Below the pieces are notes generated by a model. The model had not been told where the DNA came from. It saw only the letters and a list, made by a program, of their open reading frames with translations, and made no database searches. The position numbers and the translations under genes were made by a program. 20,281 nucleotides of DNA from MKRK01 sp001896915 (lineage in GTDB: Bacteria; Bacillota; Clostridia; Oscillospirales; Acutalibacteraceae). This document shows, in pieces, positions 1 to 7,556 of this stretch. Within the stretch, counting starts at the first letter, position 1, and every line of letters starts with the position of its first letter. Location of the stretch: assembly GCA_937973935.1 (NCBI GenBank), contig CALJJF010000142.1, positions 1 to 20,281 of the forward strand, read 5' to 3'.

Positions 1-34
1 AAAATAAAATCAGAAAACAAAAGGATGTGGTAAA

Positions 35-1021
35 ATGAAGTATTATAAAATAACTGCCATTCTTTGTACCGTTTTTATTTTACTCACCGGCTGTTCTGCG
101 CCCTCAGCCTCGGTCAGTTCGCCAGCTCCTACCAGCGGTTTCTCTTCCGTCTCCACAGAAACCACAACGGAACCCACTCCTTTAAAAACAACCCTAGATA
201 CCACTGCCGCAACCACAACCACTGTCCCGGATCCCTCTCCTATCATCCAAAACGATGAGAGTGGAATTCCTGATGCGGTATTGTACTCTGCAATTTTAAC
301 AAAACTCAACAAAAAAAGCAATAGTTGTTTTACGGTAAATGATGCTTCCCGACTAACTTTTTTTTCATACAGTGCCGTTTATCAAAAAGTAAAAAGTCTC
401 AAAGGCATTGAAAAACTCAGTAATTTAACTCGATTGAGCATTACCGATTGCGAAATCACAGATTTTTCACCGGTCTTAAAATTAAAAAATTTAAAAAATC
501 TTAATCTGTCAAAAAATAAAATTTCGAATATTTCCTGTGCATCCGGATTAAAAAACCTTGATATTTTAAATTTTTCCTACAATGATATCACAGATGTTAC
601 ACCCCTTGGCCAGCTGGGGAATTTGAAGGAGCTGTATCTTTGGTTCAACCGCATTCAGGATATCCGTCCCCTCTTAAAATTGCATCAACTGAAGACGCTG
701 AATTTAGAAAGTAATTATATCGACATGTCAAATTCCGAAATGACAGCTGCGGTAAATCAATTAAGAAAGATGAAGAACTTTGCTTTAGGGCTTCAGGGCG
801 CAAAAGTAGGGGACGATTTTAAGGCCCCCGTGAAACTATATATTGACCGTCAGCAGGCGAAAGATGAAAACAATAACATTTATTATGTCAAAGCATCCAT
901 CAATGACGAAGAGATTGCGTTCAACAAACTTTATGTTTTCAGCGAACCCGGTCTGTATGAGCTCAAAATGCGGGACAACCTAAACACGGACTATCATTGT
1001 AATATCATCATCAAGCCTTAG
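35..1021 (+). CDS. Leucine-rich-repeat surface lipoprotein
   Basis: Predicted surface lipoprotein of 328 residues. The N-terminus is a lipoprotein signal with lipobox L-T-G-C, making Cys20 the lipidated residue. A Ser/Thr/Pro-rich tether follows (about 21-70). Around residues 121-231 there are about five leucine-rich repeats of roughly 22 residues, with the internalin-like spacing L..L..L.L..N.I.D...L. The C-terminal 80 residues are beta-rich and may form an Ig-like cap. Such proteins usually bind proteins or glycans; no enzymatic motif is visible. The start follows GGATG at a normal distance. The stop is TAG, and the last 11 bases overlap the end of the convergent transglutaminase-like gene, leaving no room for a terminator. 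The ligand is unknown. Confidence 0.85.
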   Translation: MKYYKITAILCTVFILLTGCSAPSASVSSPAPTSGFSSVSTETTTEPTPLKTTLDTTAATTTTVPDPSPIIQNDESGIPDAVLYSAILTKLNKKSNSCFTVNDASRLTFFSYSAVYQKVKSLKGIEKLSNLTRLSITDCEITDFSPVLKLKNLKNLNLSKNKISNISCASGLKNLDILNFSYNDITDVTPLGQLGNLKELYLWFNRIQDIRPLLKLHQLKTLNLESNYIDMSNSEMTAAVNQLRKMKNFALGLQGAKVGDDFKAPVKLYIDRQQAKDENNNIYYVKASINDEEIAFNKLYVFSEPGLYELKMRDNLNTDYHCNIIIKP

Positions 1022-2219
1022 TTCTTTTTTTGTGAAACAAAAAAAATCCCCCACCGGCAAATAAAATTGTTAGCAGAGACCCTATCCCGATGATAAGACC
1101 TGTTTGAGAATTGTTTTGATTCGCCCTGATTTTCACCGTGGGTTGAGTCTGGACAGAGGATACCTCGACCGTTCCCTTTGGGACTGATTGTGTTTCCACT
1201 ACACTTGCGTCTATATCCGCATTGGCTTCTTTTGCTGTCACAGTTGTTGCGTCCGCCACGTTCCGTGTGGTTTTTACGGCAGTCTTTGCTGTTGTTTTCT
1301 GAGTCGGAGCAGCGGACTGCCCATAGCTTTCGTTTGCTGCAGGATAGGAGGACTTGTCCCATTTATGATCCGCAGAAAATACCGATGAGCTTTTTAAAAA
1401 ATAACTCAACGGCTGCCCTGTTGAATCATTCCAGGTGAGATCGACATGATACCATTTTCCATCCAGCTTGACTTCATTCCATGTGTGATTCATCCATTTT
1501 CCGTCCTTGGCGGAAGCTCCTTTGGAGGGTTGATTTCCTGTATCTTTTAAAATAATCCGTGATTCAATTCCTGCATCCTTCAACATGATGTAAAAGAGTG
1601 CTGTGATACTTTCACAGGAATATTTTTCTTTTTTAACCGCCACCGCATAGGGCGAGTTATGGGTTTGGTTGTTTCCATACTGATATTCGTTTATCATATA
1701 GTCATGTATTGCTCTGGTCTTTTGATAAGGCTTCATAGCACTTGTCAATATTCTGTTGTTGGTTTGCTTTGCATAGTCCTTCACCGCTTGTGTCTGACTG
1801 AGGGTTTCTTCATAATAGGCAGTGTAGCTGAGGGTCACACTCACAATTGTTGTTTTCATTCCTTGTGTTTTTCTGAAGATTTTACTCCCTACCTGAAAAA
1901 CCGAAGTCCTGTCCGAGCTGAAAACGGTTGCGTTATAATCGTTTCCTGCTGTGTATTTGTACCTGTTAAACGGCGTTTCTGCGCCAAAATAGGGTTCATT
2001 GTCAACGTCGAGGGTTTGCAGAAGGTCTCCGGTTATCTCCAATTGAAAGCTTGTGGTTCGCGCGTTCAGATTGTCGCTGATAAACGAATAGATCCTATTT
2101 CGCATCTCGTCAACCGAAACAGGAATGATTTCATGGGTGGCGGCGGAGGCTGTTTGAAATGAAACCATGAGTAAGATTGTTAGTATCGTGAATAAAAGTG
2201 CGGAAATCCTTCTAAGCAT
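1011..2219 (-). CDS. Secreted, membrane-anchored transglutaminase-like domain protein
   Basis: A 402-residue exported protein. Residues 1-26 form a signal peptide ending A-S-A. The transglutaminase-like (papain-fold) domain lies at about 160-275 with the expected triad: Cys202 in Y-S-C-E-S, His245 in M-N-H-T-W-N-E-V, and Asp260 in W-Y-H-V-D-L-T-W-N-D. A Thr/Ala/Val-rich stalk follows (about 300-365). The C-terminus has the layout of a cell-wall sorting signal: N-S-Q-T-G (370-374), about 22 hydrophobic residues, then H-K-K-R. The motif resembles LPQTG without the Leu-Pro. Family members act as cross-linkers or as cysteine peptidases on proteins or peptidoglycan; the substrate is not predictable here. 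GGGAGG lies about 7 bases before ATG. The gene is divergent from the sortase operon, which supports a link with it. Confidence 0.88.
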   Translation of the reverse strand: MLRRISALLFTILTILLMVSFQTASAATHEIIPVSVDEMRNRIYSFISDNLNARTTSFQLEITGDLLQTLDVDNEPYFGAETPFNRYKYTAGNDYNATVFSSDRTSVFQVGSKIFRKTQGMKTTIVSVTLSYTAYYEETLSQTQAVKDYAKQTNNRILTSAMKPYQKTRAIHDYMINEYQYGNNQTHNSPYAVAVKKEKYSCESITALFYIMLKDAGIESRIILKDTGNQPSKGASAKDGKWMNHTWNEVKLDGKWYHVDLTWNDSTGQPLSYFLKSSSVFSADHKWDKSSYPAANESYGQSAAPTQKTTAKTAVKTTRNVADATTVTAKEANADIDASVVETQSVPKGTVEVSSVQTQPTVKIRANQNNSQTGLIIGIGSLLTILFAGGGFFLFHKKRTKA

Positions 2220-2250
2220 CTGAAAACCTCCCTAAAACTTGAAAAAAGCA

Positions 2251-2279
2251 TTTACATTTTGGAGATAGTATGTTATATT
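2251..2279 (+). promoter_or_regulatory. Promoter of the sortase operon
   Basis: TTTACA at 2251-2256, a 17-base spacer, and TATATT at 2274-2279 preceded by TG-T (extended -10). This predicts a start near 2286 and a 5' leader of about 70 bases before the gene at 2358. The -10 abuts the -10 of the opposing promoter. Confidence 0.6.
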
Positions 2280-2280
2280 A

Positions 2281-2308
2281 ATTATACATATTTCATGCGT
2301 TTTATCAA
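2281..2308 (-). promoter_or_regulatory. Promoter of the transglutaminase-like gene
   Basis: On the minus strand, TTGATA (2308-2303), a 16-base spacer and a perfect TATAAT (2286-2281). This predicts a start near 2274, so the transcript runs through the -10 of the opposing sortase-operon promoter and vice versa. Confidence 0.6.
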
Positions 2309-2357
2309 CATATAAAGTTGAAAAATAAAGTATTTTATATGAGAAAGGATGTTTTCG

Positions 2358-2963
2358 ATGAAAAAGATTATTTCACTGTTGTTTTTAATGGTATTTATTG
2401 CGTCCATGGCTTTGATGCAAGCCTCTGCGCTTTCAGAAAAAGAGTACATCACTTACCTGAAGGACAAAGGATTCGCCAACGAATACATTATCTACGCAGA
2501 AAACCATTTTAAATCCTATAATTATACATCAGAACAGCTGGATTCATTAAAAGATTATTCGGATAAAATTCTTGCAATCGTTATGCCCAAAAATCCGGAG
2601 GTTGTTACCAAGGGCGGCGATTATTTTGTAAAAGCCAAGTTCACAAGCGAGGAAGAAGAACAAATCCTTGATTATGTTGTCAAGGCTGCAGACGCCATGG
2701 GCATTCAGGCAGTTGTAACAAGAGGTCCTGACTCTATTCGTTATGTGGAATTTTACGATGCAAGCGGCAAAAAGATCGGTACAGTTACTCCAAAATACAA
2801 CACCCTCAAATACACCGGTCCACAGGCAAACGGGGATAGTTTTTTCGTTTTCGGCGTCATTGGTCTTGTTCTGGTTTTAATGGCAGGTACATTTTTAACA
2901 ACAAGAGTTTTTTATTTAAAGAGGGCAGTCGTAAAAAATCATGTTGAAAAAGATAGCGAATAA
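2358..2963 (+). CDS. Small secreted protein with C-terminal anchor, candidate sortase substrate
   Basis: Unrecognised protein of 201 residues from the chosen start. The ATG at 2358 lies 8 bases after AAAGGA; an in-frame ATG at 2349 overlaps that site and is less likely. It has a signal peptide (about 1-25), a soluble alpha/beta region (about 26-150) with no known motif, then L-K-Y-T-G (150-154), a short spacer, a 21-residue hydrophobic helix and a basic tail starting Y-L-K-R. This order matches a cell-wall sorting signal, with Lys where LPXTG has Pro. The gene overlaps the sortase gene by 23 bases, which implies translational coupling and makes it the natural substrate candidate. The tail after the helix is long (about 20 residues) for a sorting signal, so a plain membrane protein is the alternative. 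Confidence 0.75.
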   Translation: MKKIISLLFLMVFIASMALMQASALSEKEYITYLKDKGFANEYIIYAENHFKSYNYTSEQLDSLKDYSDKILAIVMPKNPEVVTKGGDYFVKAKFTSEEEEQILDYVVKAADAMGIQAVVTRGPDSIRYVEFYDASGKKIGTVTPKYNTLKYTGPQANGDSFFVFGVIGLVLVLMAGTFLTTRVFYLKRAVVKNHVEKDSE

Positions 2964-3615
2964 CAGTAAAATTTATATCATAAAATGTTTTCTCACTCCG
3001 ATGTTAATTGCACTCGGAGTGATTTTGTCTGCATATGTTTTATTCCATTCCCAAATTACCCTGCTGATGAACGCATCGGACAGGCTGACCTTTGCCGGTG
3101 AATCAGAGGAGGATATTTATAACCAAGCCATTCAGCCCATCATTGAAAAAACAGAACAGCTTGTGGACATGGAAAACTTCAATTATCCCTTGTATGGCGA
3201 TAAATTTGCCGAGCTTTCCATTGGGAGCCTTTCCAAAAACAATGAGCCAGTTCTGAACTGCGATGATTACAGCCAGCTGAAATACGGATGGGGTCGTGCC
3301 TATGCCACCCGATATCCGGGTGAGGGCGGAAAAATTGTCATGGCTGGTCATTCTTATAAAAACAAAAATCTAACCGACATTAAAATCGGGGCGGAGATTA
3401 CATTGAAAACCACCTACGGAACCTTCACCTACCGGGTTACGGAAACAAAGATTATCAAAGCCACAGATGCTACAATCATGAAAGCCGACGATTCAAAAGA
3501 GCAGCTGGTGTTATACACCTGCTATCCCGCCAATCAAATCGGTACCGACAAGCGATTTGTGATATTCAGCGAGCTTGTAAAAGGGCCTAAGCTGATTAAT
3601 ATCCCGTTTCAATGA
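2941..3615 (+). CDS. Sortase (class D-like)
   Basis: A 224-residue membrane-bound transpeptidase that would join surface proteins to peptidoglycan or to each other. It has an N-terminal membrane anchor (about 15-35), a linker, and a sortase barrel (about 90-215). All three active-site residues are visible: His137 in V-M-A-G-H-S-Y, Cys194 in L-Y-T-C-Y-P, and Arg205 in D-K-R-F-V-I-F. The preceding P-G-E-G-G stretch and N-terminal anchor fit class D/E sortases better than A or B. The start codon lies inside the end of the upstream gene and has only a distant GAGGG, so translation is probably coupled. The following membrane-protein gene starts 19 bases downstream. No canonical LPXTG protein is in the window; three proteins with degenerate signals are. 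Confidence 0.92.
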   Translation: MLKKIANNSKIYIIKCFLTPMLIALGVILSAYVLFHSQITLLMNASDRLTFAGESEEDIYNQAIQPIIEKTEQLVDMENFNYPLYGDKFAELSIGSLSKNNEPVLNCDDYSQLKYGWGRAYATRYPGEGGKIVMAGHSYKNKNLTDIKIGAEITLKTTYGTFTYRVTETKIIKATDATIMKADDSKEQLVLYTCYPANQIGTDKRFVIFSELVKGPKLINIPFQ

Positions 3616-3634
3616 CAGGGGAGGGAGGATTCGC

Positions 3635-4042
3635 TTGAACTACATAAAAAGCTTTTTGCAGATTGTGTTCTGCATTATTTTTACTGTCAGCCTGACCGCA
3701 TTTACAGCTATCTTTATCTTTTCCCTGGGATTTTATAAGGATTCTATCATGGATTATGTGAAACGACCCCAATATATAGCTGCTCAGAAACAGAAGCTGT
3801 CGAATGATCTGCACTCCGTTGCACTGGCCAACAACATCGACCCCACTGTTTTTGACGGATTTATCAAAGATTCCATGATCATAGCCAACAACGATGATTA
3901 TCTCACCAATCTGCTGTCCTCAAAAATCGGCAAGAAGCCCATCCTCCACAGCGCAGCATCTGATGAATATGCCAAAGCGCTGAAATCAGAGCTGCTGGTA
4001 TATAAAGCCCGTATTGACCCCGCTGAATACACGATGACGTAG
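3635..4042 (+). CDS. N-terminal part of a membrane protein gene split by an in-frame TAG
   Basis: This open frame of 135 codons starts at TTG 3635, which follows GGGAGG at good spacing 19 bases after the sortase stop. It encodes one membrane helix (about 5-30) and an extracytoplasmic helical domain. It stops at TAG 4040-4042. The same frame stays open for another 142 codons beyond that TAG and supplies further membrane helices, so the intact gene would run 3635-4471 (about 278 residues). As it stands, the product would be a single-pass protein with its C-terminal membrane domain missing. The family is unrecognised. Its place in the operon suggests a role connected with the sortase. Confidence 0.65.
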   Translation: MNYIKSFLQIVFCIIFTVSLTAFTAIFIFSLGFYKDSIMDYVKRPQYIAAQKQKLSNDLHSVALANNIDPTVFDGFIKDSMIIANNDDYLTNLLSSKIGKKPILHSAASDEYAKALKSELLVYKARIDPAEYTMT

Positions 4043-4471
4043 AACGGAATCAATACCTTCGTTGTTTTGCAAAGAAAAACCTTTGTGAGTTCGGCTGTTC
4101 CATTGCCGGGTTTGGACGCTATAGGCAAATACATCAATTTTGTGGTGGATATTAAATTTGTATTTCTCGGTTTTTGTTTGATCGGCTCCGGTATTTTATT
4201 GCTGATGAATCTAAAAAATAAAATCATGGCTCTGATTTATACTTTGTACTATATGAGTGCTTGTGGCATCCTTCTTTCGGCAATCAGCGGTTTTATGGTA
4301 TGGTTTTTTTCCTCACGAACTACAATTCTCCATTCCTCCTACCTAAAGGATGTATTGGTTGGCATCATAAACAACGCTCTGCTAGCCGGTATTTTGATAT
4401 TCGTCGTTTCACAGATTTCGCTGTTTATCCTTCATAAGCGCAAAGACAGAAGGAAAGCCCAAGAAAACTAA
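4043..4471 (+). pseudogene. C-terminal part of the split membrane protein (after in-frame TAG)
   Basis: This is the direct in-frame continuation of the preceding reading frame. It carries about three hydrophobic helices and ends in a basic tail. The earliest usable start is TTG 4067, with no convincing ribosome site before it, so independent translation is doubtful. The two parts together make one plausible protein: one helix, an external domain, then a membrane bundle. The simplest reading is a nonsense mutation or a single-base sequencing error. Genome-wide TAG recoding is unlikely because three genes in this window end naturally in TAG (35-1021, 9866-11206, 16643-17653). Confidence 0.7.
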
Positions 4472-4488
4472 CCCCATACTTGTTACAA

Positions 4489-4525
4489 AAAAAGAGATTA
4501 TTCATTTGCTGAATAATCTCTTTTT
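4489..4525. terminator. Bidirectional intrinsic terminator
   Basis: A perfect 16-base-pair hairpin: arms 4489-4504 and 4510-4525, loop TTTGC. The arms begin with A5 and end with T5, so the element works on both strands. It sits exactly between the convergent ends of the sortase operon (4471) and the CE2 gene (4529). Confidence 0.92.
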
Positions 4526-4528
4526 GTA

Positions 4529-6067
4529 TTACTGAATTCCCAGAATCGTTTTGATTTCTTTTGTAAGCTCAGTTGCCGCCGCTTGATGTCCTGAGACGGA
4601 TGGGTGCCAATCCAGGGCGGTATTGCTCAGGGGCAGATCATTTTTCATGCGAATCATTTTTGTGCCGCCGGCATCAAGCATTGCTTGATCAATTTCCGTA
4701 TTAAATTTGCTGGCTCCCATCATTCCCCCTACCCACAGGATATATGCATTCGGATATTTCGTCCGTAGGTTTGTTAAGAATTGTGCAGCGTATGATCTGA
4801 AGTTCGCTTTTGCGTTGTCATAAAAATAAGAATCATTGGTGCTTAAATTAATCACAACCACATCCGGCTGATATTGATTAAAATCCCACTTTTTATTTGC
4901 ATTAGAATAGACGGTTCTATCGTAAATGAGTGGTATGAGCCCTGTAGACCCGCTCCATCCCGCGGCAATTCCCCAGCCGGACATGGCAACCACGTTAAAA
5001 TCCGCATTTAGGTTTCTTGCAGCAATGGAAGCATAGGTATTGTAACCATCTTCTATATATCCGAACACCTGTCCGTTTTTCTCCCTTGTGGGGCTCATGT
5101 TTCCGTATCCGCAGGTGATGGAATCCCCATAGAATTCAAGCTTTAGCTGTTTCTCTAGCGGTTTATCATCAAACTCTCCGTTAAATTTCAAGCTATTAAT
5201 ATTTGCCAGTGCCTCACTTGGTTCTGTTAACTTTATCACCTTGATTTTATGTCTGCCCTTTGGCAAAGCCGAAGCAATTTTTAACTCACCGCCGGAGATA
5301 GCTTGTACCTGATATTGTTTTGCTTCGTTCTCTTTGTCATCAATCACCACTGTGAACATGCCCGGATTTTTCGTCCAGCTATAATTCATCACAACATCAC
5401 CTTCACAGGTCACATTGAATTCGATTCCTGTACAGGTCCATTCCAAAGCCAGCGAAGTGCCTGATAAGTCCGTCCTCCCCAAAGGTCTGACAAACTGCTG
5501 ACTTTCTTGCATATCAAAGGTTTTTGTAACATAATCGGTCAAATCATAGCTCTGATTGACGTATTTGACTTTGAGTACATGTTTTTTCAAATCCACAAAA
5601 TCAAACACATCCAGCTTTGAATCCCGATTGATATTGGCGCTCAAAAATGCGTCACCAGCTAATGGGGTTCTTTTCAACATATGCAGCTTTAAAGCCAAAA
5701 GGTCCATGACATTTACACTTCCGTCGCCGGTAGGATCGCCAAATAGAACAACCTTGTAGCTTTTGATTTCAACACCATTGCTCATTGCACTGACAACGGC
5801 TTCGTTTCCGACCCTATCATTGACTGTCAGCGTTTTTCCGTCTTTGTTTTTTACGATTATGGCAACATCACCGCTGGTTGAAAAGTTTGACTGGAACTCA
5901 GTCAAGGTGTTCTTTTTGACATCCAACCCTGAAATAATGCCGTTTCGGTTTGGCAGGGCACAAATAATACCCACGGTAGCTGCAGATACAGCCTGAAATC
6001 CTGCCGATAATAACAAAAGACCAATAGAAAGGAACAATGCAATCGCTTTAACACTTCGATTTCTCAT
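4529..6067 (-). CDS. Secreted dockerin-bearing carbohydrate esterase, CE2 family
   Basis: A 512-residue extracellular esterase predicted to remove acetyl groups from plant polysaccharides such as glucomannan or xylan. Order: signal peptide (1-29); a small beta domain (about 31-108); a type I-like dockerin (about 110-165) with calcium loops D-P-T-G-D-G-S-V-N-V-M-D and N-I-N-R-D-S-K-L-D-V-F-D; a jelly-roll domain (about 190-300); and an SGNH hydrolase domain (about 305-512). Catalytic blocks are visible: Ser316 in Y-G-D-S-I-T, a G in M-S-G-W-G, Asn411 in S-T-N-D, and Asp486/His488 in D-W-H-P. Jelly roll plus SGNH is the CE2 layout. The dockerin is N-terminal, whereas most enzymes carry it at the C-terminus. 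Loop positions 10-11 are V-M and V-F. ATG follows AAGGAG. Confidence 0.88.
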   Translation of the reverse strand: MRNRSVKAIALFLSIGLLLLSAGFQAVSAATVGIICALPNRNGIISGLDVKKNTLTEFQSNFSTSGDVAIIVKNKDGKTLTVNDRVGNEAVVSAMSNGVEIKSYKVVLFGDPTGDGSVNVMDLLALKLHMLKRTPLAGDAFLSANINRDSKLDVFDFVDLKKHVLKVKYVNQSYDLTDYVTKTFDMQESQQFVRPLGRTDLSGTSLALEWTCTGIEFNVTCEGDVVMNYSWTKNPGMFTVVIDDKENEAKQYQVQAISGGELKIASALPKGRHKIKVIKLTEPSEALANINSLKFNGEFDDKPLEKQLKLEFYGDSITCGYGNMSPTREKNGQVFGYIEDGYNTYASIAARNLNADFNVVAMSGWGIAAGWSGSTGLIPLIYDRTVYSNANKKWDFNQYQPDVVVINLSTNDSYFYDNAKANFRSYAAQFLTNLRTKYPNAYILWVGGMMGASKFNTEIDQAMLDAGGTKMIRMKNDLPLSNTALDWHPSVSGHQAAATELTKEIKTILGIQ

Positions 6068-6116
6068 TTTCTTTCACTCCTTAAAACTGTAACCATACGG
6101 TTTAATCCTTACACCA

Positions 6117-6138
6117 ATTATATCACAAGCGTTTACAA
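6117..6138 (-). promoter_or_regulatory. CE2 gene -10 box with LacI/CcpA-like operator
   Basis: TATAAT at 6122-6117 (minus strand) lies about 50 bases before the CE2 start. Directly upstream is TTGTAAACGCTTGTGA (6138-6123), whose first half matches the TGNAANCG half of cre and LacI-family sites; the second half matches poorly. The site would sit in the promoter spacer and overlaps the stop codon of the AraC-like gene. No good -35 is seen, which suits an activated promoter. Confidence 0.45.
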
Positions 6139-6479
6139 TTATCACGATATTTTTTTGGTGAAATTCCTGTTTTTGATTTAAAAAGATGGTAGAAGGTGCT
6201 TAAGTTCTCATATCCGCACTCCAGAGAAATTTCAATAATATCCGAGCTCGAACTGATCAGCATTTTTTTCGCATATTCAATGCGACAAGCGTTTAAATAA
6301 TCAACCAACGTCCGTCCTACGGCTTTTTTAAACAATCTTGAGATATATTCTCTGCTTTTGCCCGTAGCGGCAATGATCGCACTTGTCTTTAGACAAAAAA
6401 CATCCCGTTCGGAAAGAGACTTATAAAATTCGGTAAACCAGAACGGTGTTGTCACTAAAAAGTCCTTATGCTTGTTCAT
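6123..6479 (-). CDS. Stand-alone AraC-family DNA-binding domain
   Basis: A 118-residue protein that is almost entirely an AraC/XylS double helix-turn-helix domain. It begins at the linker position usually marked P-x-W (here P-F-W-F). It then has the first HTH (S-R-E-Y-I-S-R-L-F-K-K), A-G-R-T.. Y-L-N-A-C-R-I-E-Y-A-K as the connecting helix, and the second HTH ending F-K-S-K-T-G-I-S-P-K-K-Y-R. Typical family members are 250-300 residues with a sugar-binding cupin domain in front, and that domain is absent. Only 84 bases separate it from the GH130 stop, and an in-frame TAA lies seven codons upstream, so the missing half is not hidden here. It has its own promoter and a G-rich ribosome site. It likely regulates the neighbouring CE2 and GH130 genes, but how it would sense sugar is unclear. 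Confidence 0.85.
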   Translation of the reverse strand: MNKHKDFLVTTPFWFTEFYKSLSERDVFCLKTSAIIAATGKSREYISRLFKKAVGRTLVDYLNACRIEYAKKMLISSSSDIIEISLECGYENLSTFYHLFKSKTGISPKKYRDNCKRL

Positions 6480-6519
6480 AAACCTTGCCCCCTGTTGTTA
6501 TCATAAACTGCATGAATAT

Positions 6520-6548
6520 ATTATATCGCTAAAACATTTATAACGCAA
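6520..6548 (-). promoter_or_regulatory. Promoter of the AraC-like gene
   Basis: TTGCGT (6548-6543), a 17-base spacer and a perfect TATAAT (6525-6520), ending about 40 bases before the start codon. It shows that the short regulator gene is transcribed in its present short form. Confidence 0.6.
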
Positions 6549-6563
6549 AGGGAAAAGTAACAT

Positions 6564-7556
6564 TCAGTTATCTTTTACAAATGGATTATTCTTAATAAAT
6601 GCAATGAGCTCATCCACTTGCGTGTACGCAACACATACTACGGTATCTGCACCGCCGTAATAAATTGCGATCCTGCCTGTTTCAGCGTCCTGTATGGTTG
6701 CACAGGGAAAGCATACCATTGACACATCTCCCACCATTTCATACAGTTCTACGGGTGCAATCAAATATGGCTCACATCTGTACTTTACAATCCACGGCTT
6801 GTCTATATCAAGAATAACCGCTCCAAAGCTGTAAACGCTATCGCTGCAATTTTTTTGTACGCCATGATAGAATAATAGCCACCCTTCTGTGGTTTCGATG
6901 GGAACCGGTCCGGCACCAACCTTCACCCAGTCCCAGTAGGTATCGGGTTTTAATACATGACGGTGGTTTCCCCAGAAATTTAAATCAGGGCTTTCGCTGT
7001 AGAAAATATGATTTGGTTCTCCGCTATCAATGGGACGGTGCAGCATCGCATAGTTGTCCCCAATTTTCCGGGGAAACAAAACTCCGTTGCGGTTATAGGG
7101 AGCAAAGGCATTTTCAAGCTGATAAAAATCTATAAAATTAGTTGTATATGCAATCCCGATGGTTGGCATTCCTTTGTATAGGTTGCACCACGTAACATAA
7201 TATTTATCGTCAATTTTACAGACTCTCGGATCGTAGCCCACAACAAAGGGTTCAATTTCCTCCTTTGTGCGTATAAATTCAATTCGCTCTTCCTTTATAT
7301 CCCAGTTGATTCCATCCTTGCTGAACCCCACGTGAAGTGTCTGCTTTCTGGTTTTCAAATCCACTCTGAACACACCGGCATAACCGTCACCAAAGGGTAC
7401 TACTGCGCTGTTGAACACACTGTTGCTGGAAGGAAATATATTTCGTTTAATAATGGGGTTTTGGCTGCTGCGCCAAACCACATCGGTGCATTCCTCGGGT
7501 TTTTCTTCCCAAGGCATATTGGGCACCGCATCGCCTATGATGGTGTTTCTATTCAT
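6564..7556 (-). CDS. GH130 family beta-mannoside phosphorylase
   Basis: A cytoplasmic protein of 330 residues with no signal peptide, matching the length of five-bladed beta-propeller GH130 enzymes. These split beta-linked mannosides with phosphate and release mannose 1-phosphate. Visible signatures are G-Y-D-P-R-V (Asp109 is the expected proton donor), V-K-V-G-A-G-P-V-P-I-E-T, W-L-L-F-Y-H-G-V, and Y-Y-G-G-A-D-T-V near the end. ATG 7556 is preferred because AAGGAG lies 8 bases upstream; a GTG at 7565 would overlap that site. The gene has its own promoter. Next to a deacetylating CE2 esterase it suggests mannan or glucomannan use. The subfamily (beta-1,4-mannosylglucose, mannobiose or beta-1,2-mannoside) cannot be fixed by eye. 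Confidence 0.9.
   Translation of the reverse strand: MNRNTIIGDAVPNMPWEEKPEECTDVVWRSSQNPIIKRNIFPSSNSVFNSAVVPFGDGYAGVFRVDLKTRKQTLHVGFSKDGINWDIKEERIEFIRTKEEIEPFVVGYDPRVCKIDDKYYVTWCNLYKGMPTIGIAYTTNFIDFYQLENAFAPYNRNGVLFPRKIGDNYAMLHRPIDSGEPNHIFYSESPDLNFWGNHRHVLKPDTYWDWVKVGAGPVPIETTEGWLLFYHGVQKNCSDSVYSFGAVILDIDKPWIVKYRCEPYLIAPVELYEMVGDVSMVCFPCATIQDAETGRIAIYYGGADTVVCVAYTQVDELIAFIKNNPFVKDN

Noticed and set aside
1022..1047. T-rich/A-rich hairpin at the convergent ends of the first two genes as a terminator
   Set aside because: The stem is nearly all A-T and lies in the C-terminal codons of the transglutaminase-like gene; too weak to call.
4040..4042. TAG as a read-through or pyrrolysine codon
   Set aside because: Other genes here end in TAG, no readthrough signal is visible, and the protein is not a methylamine methyltransferase-type enzyme.
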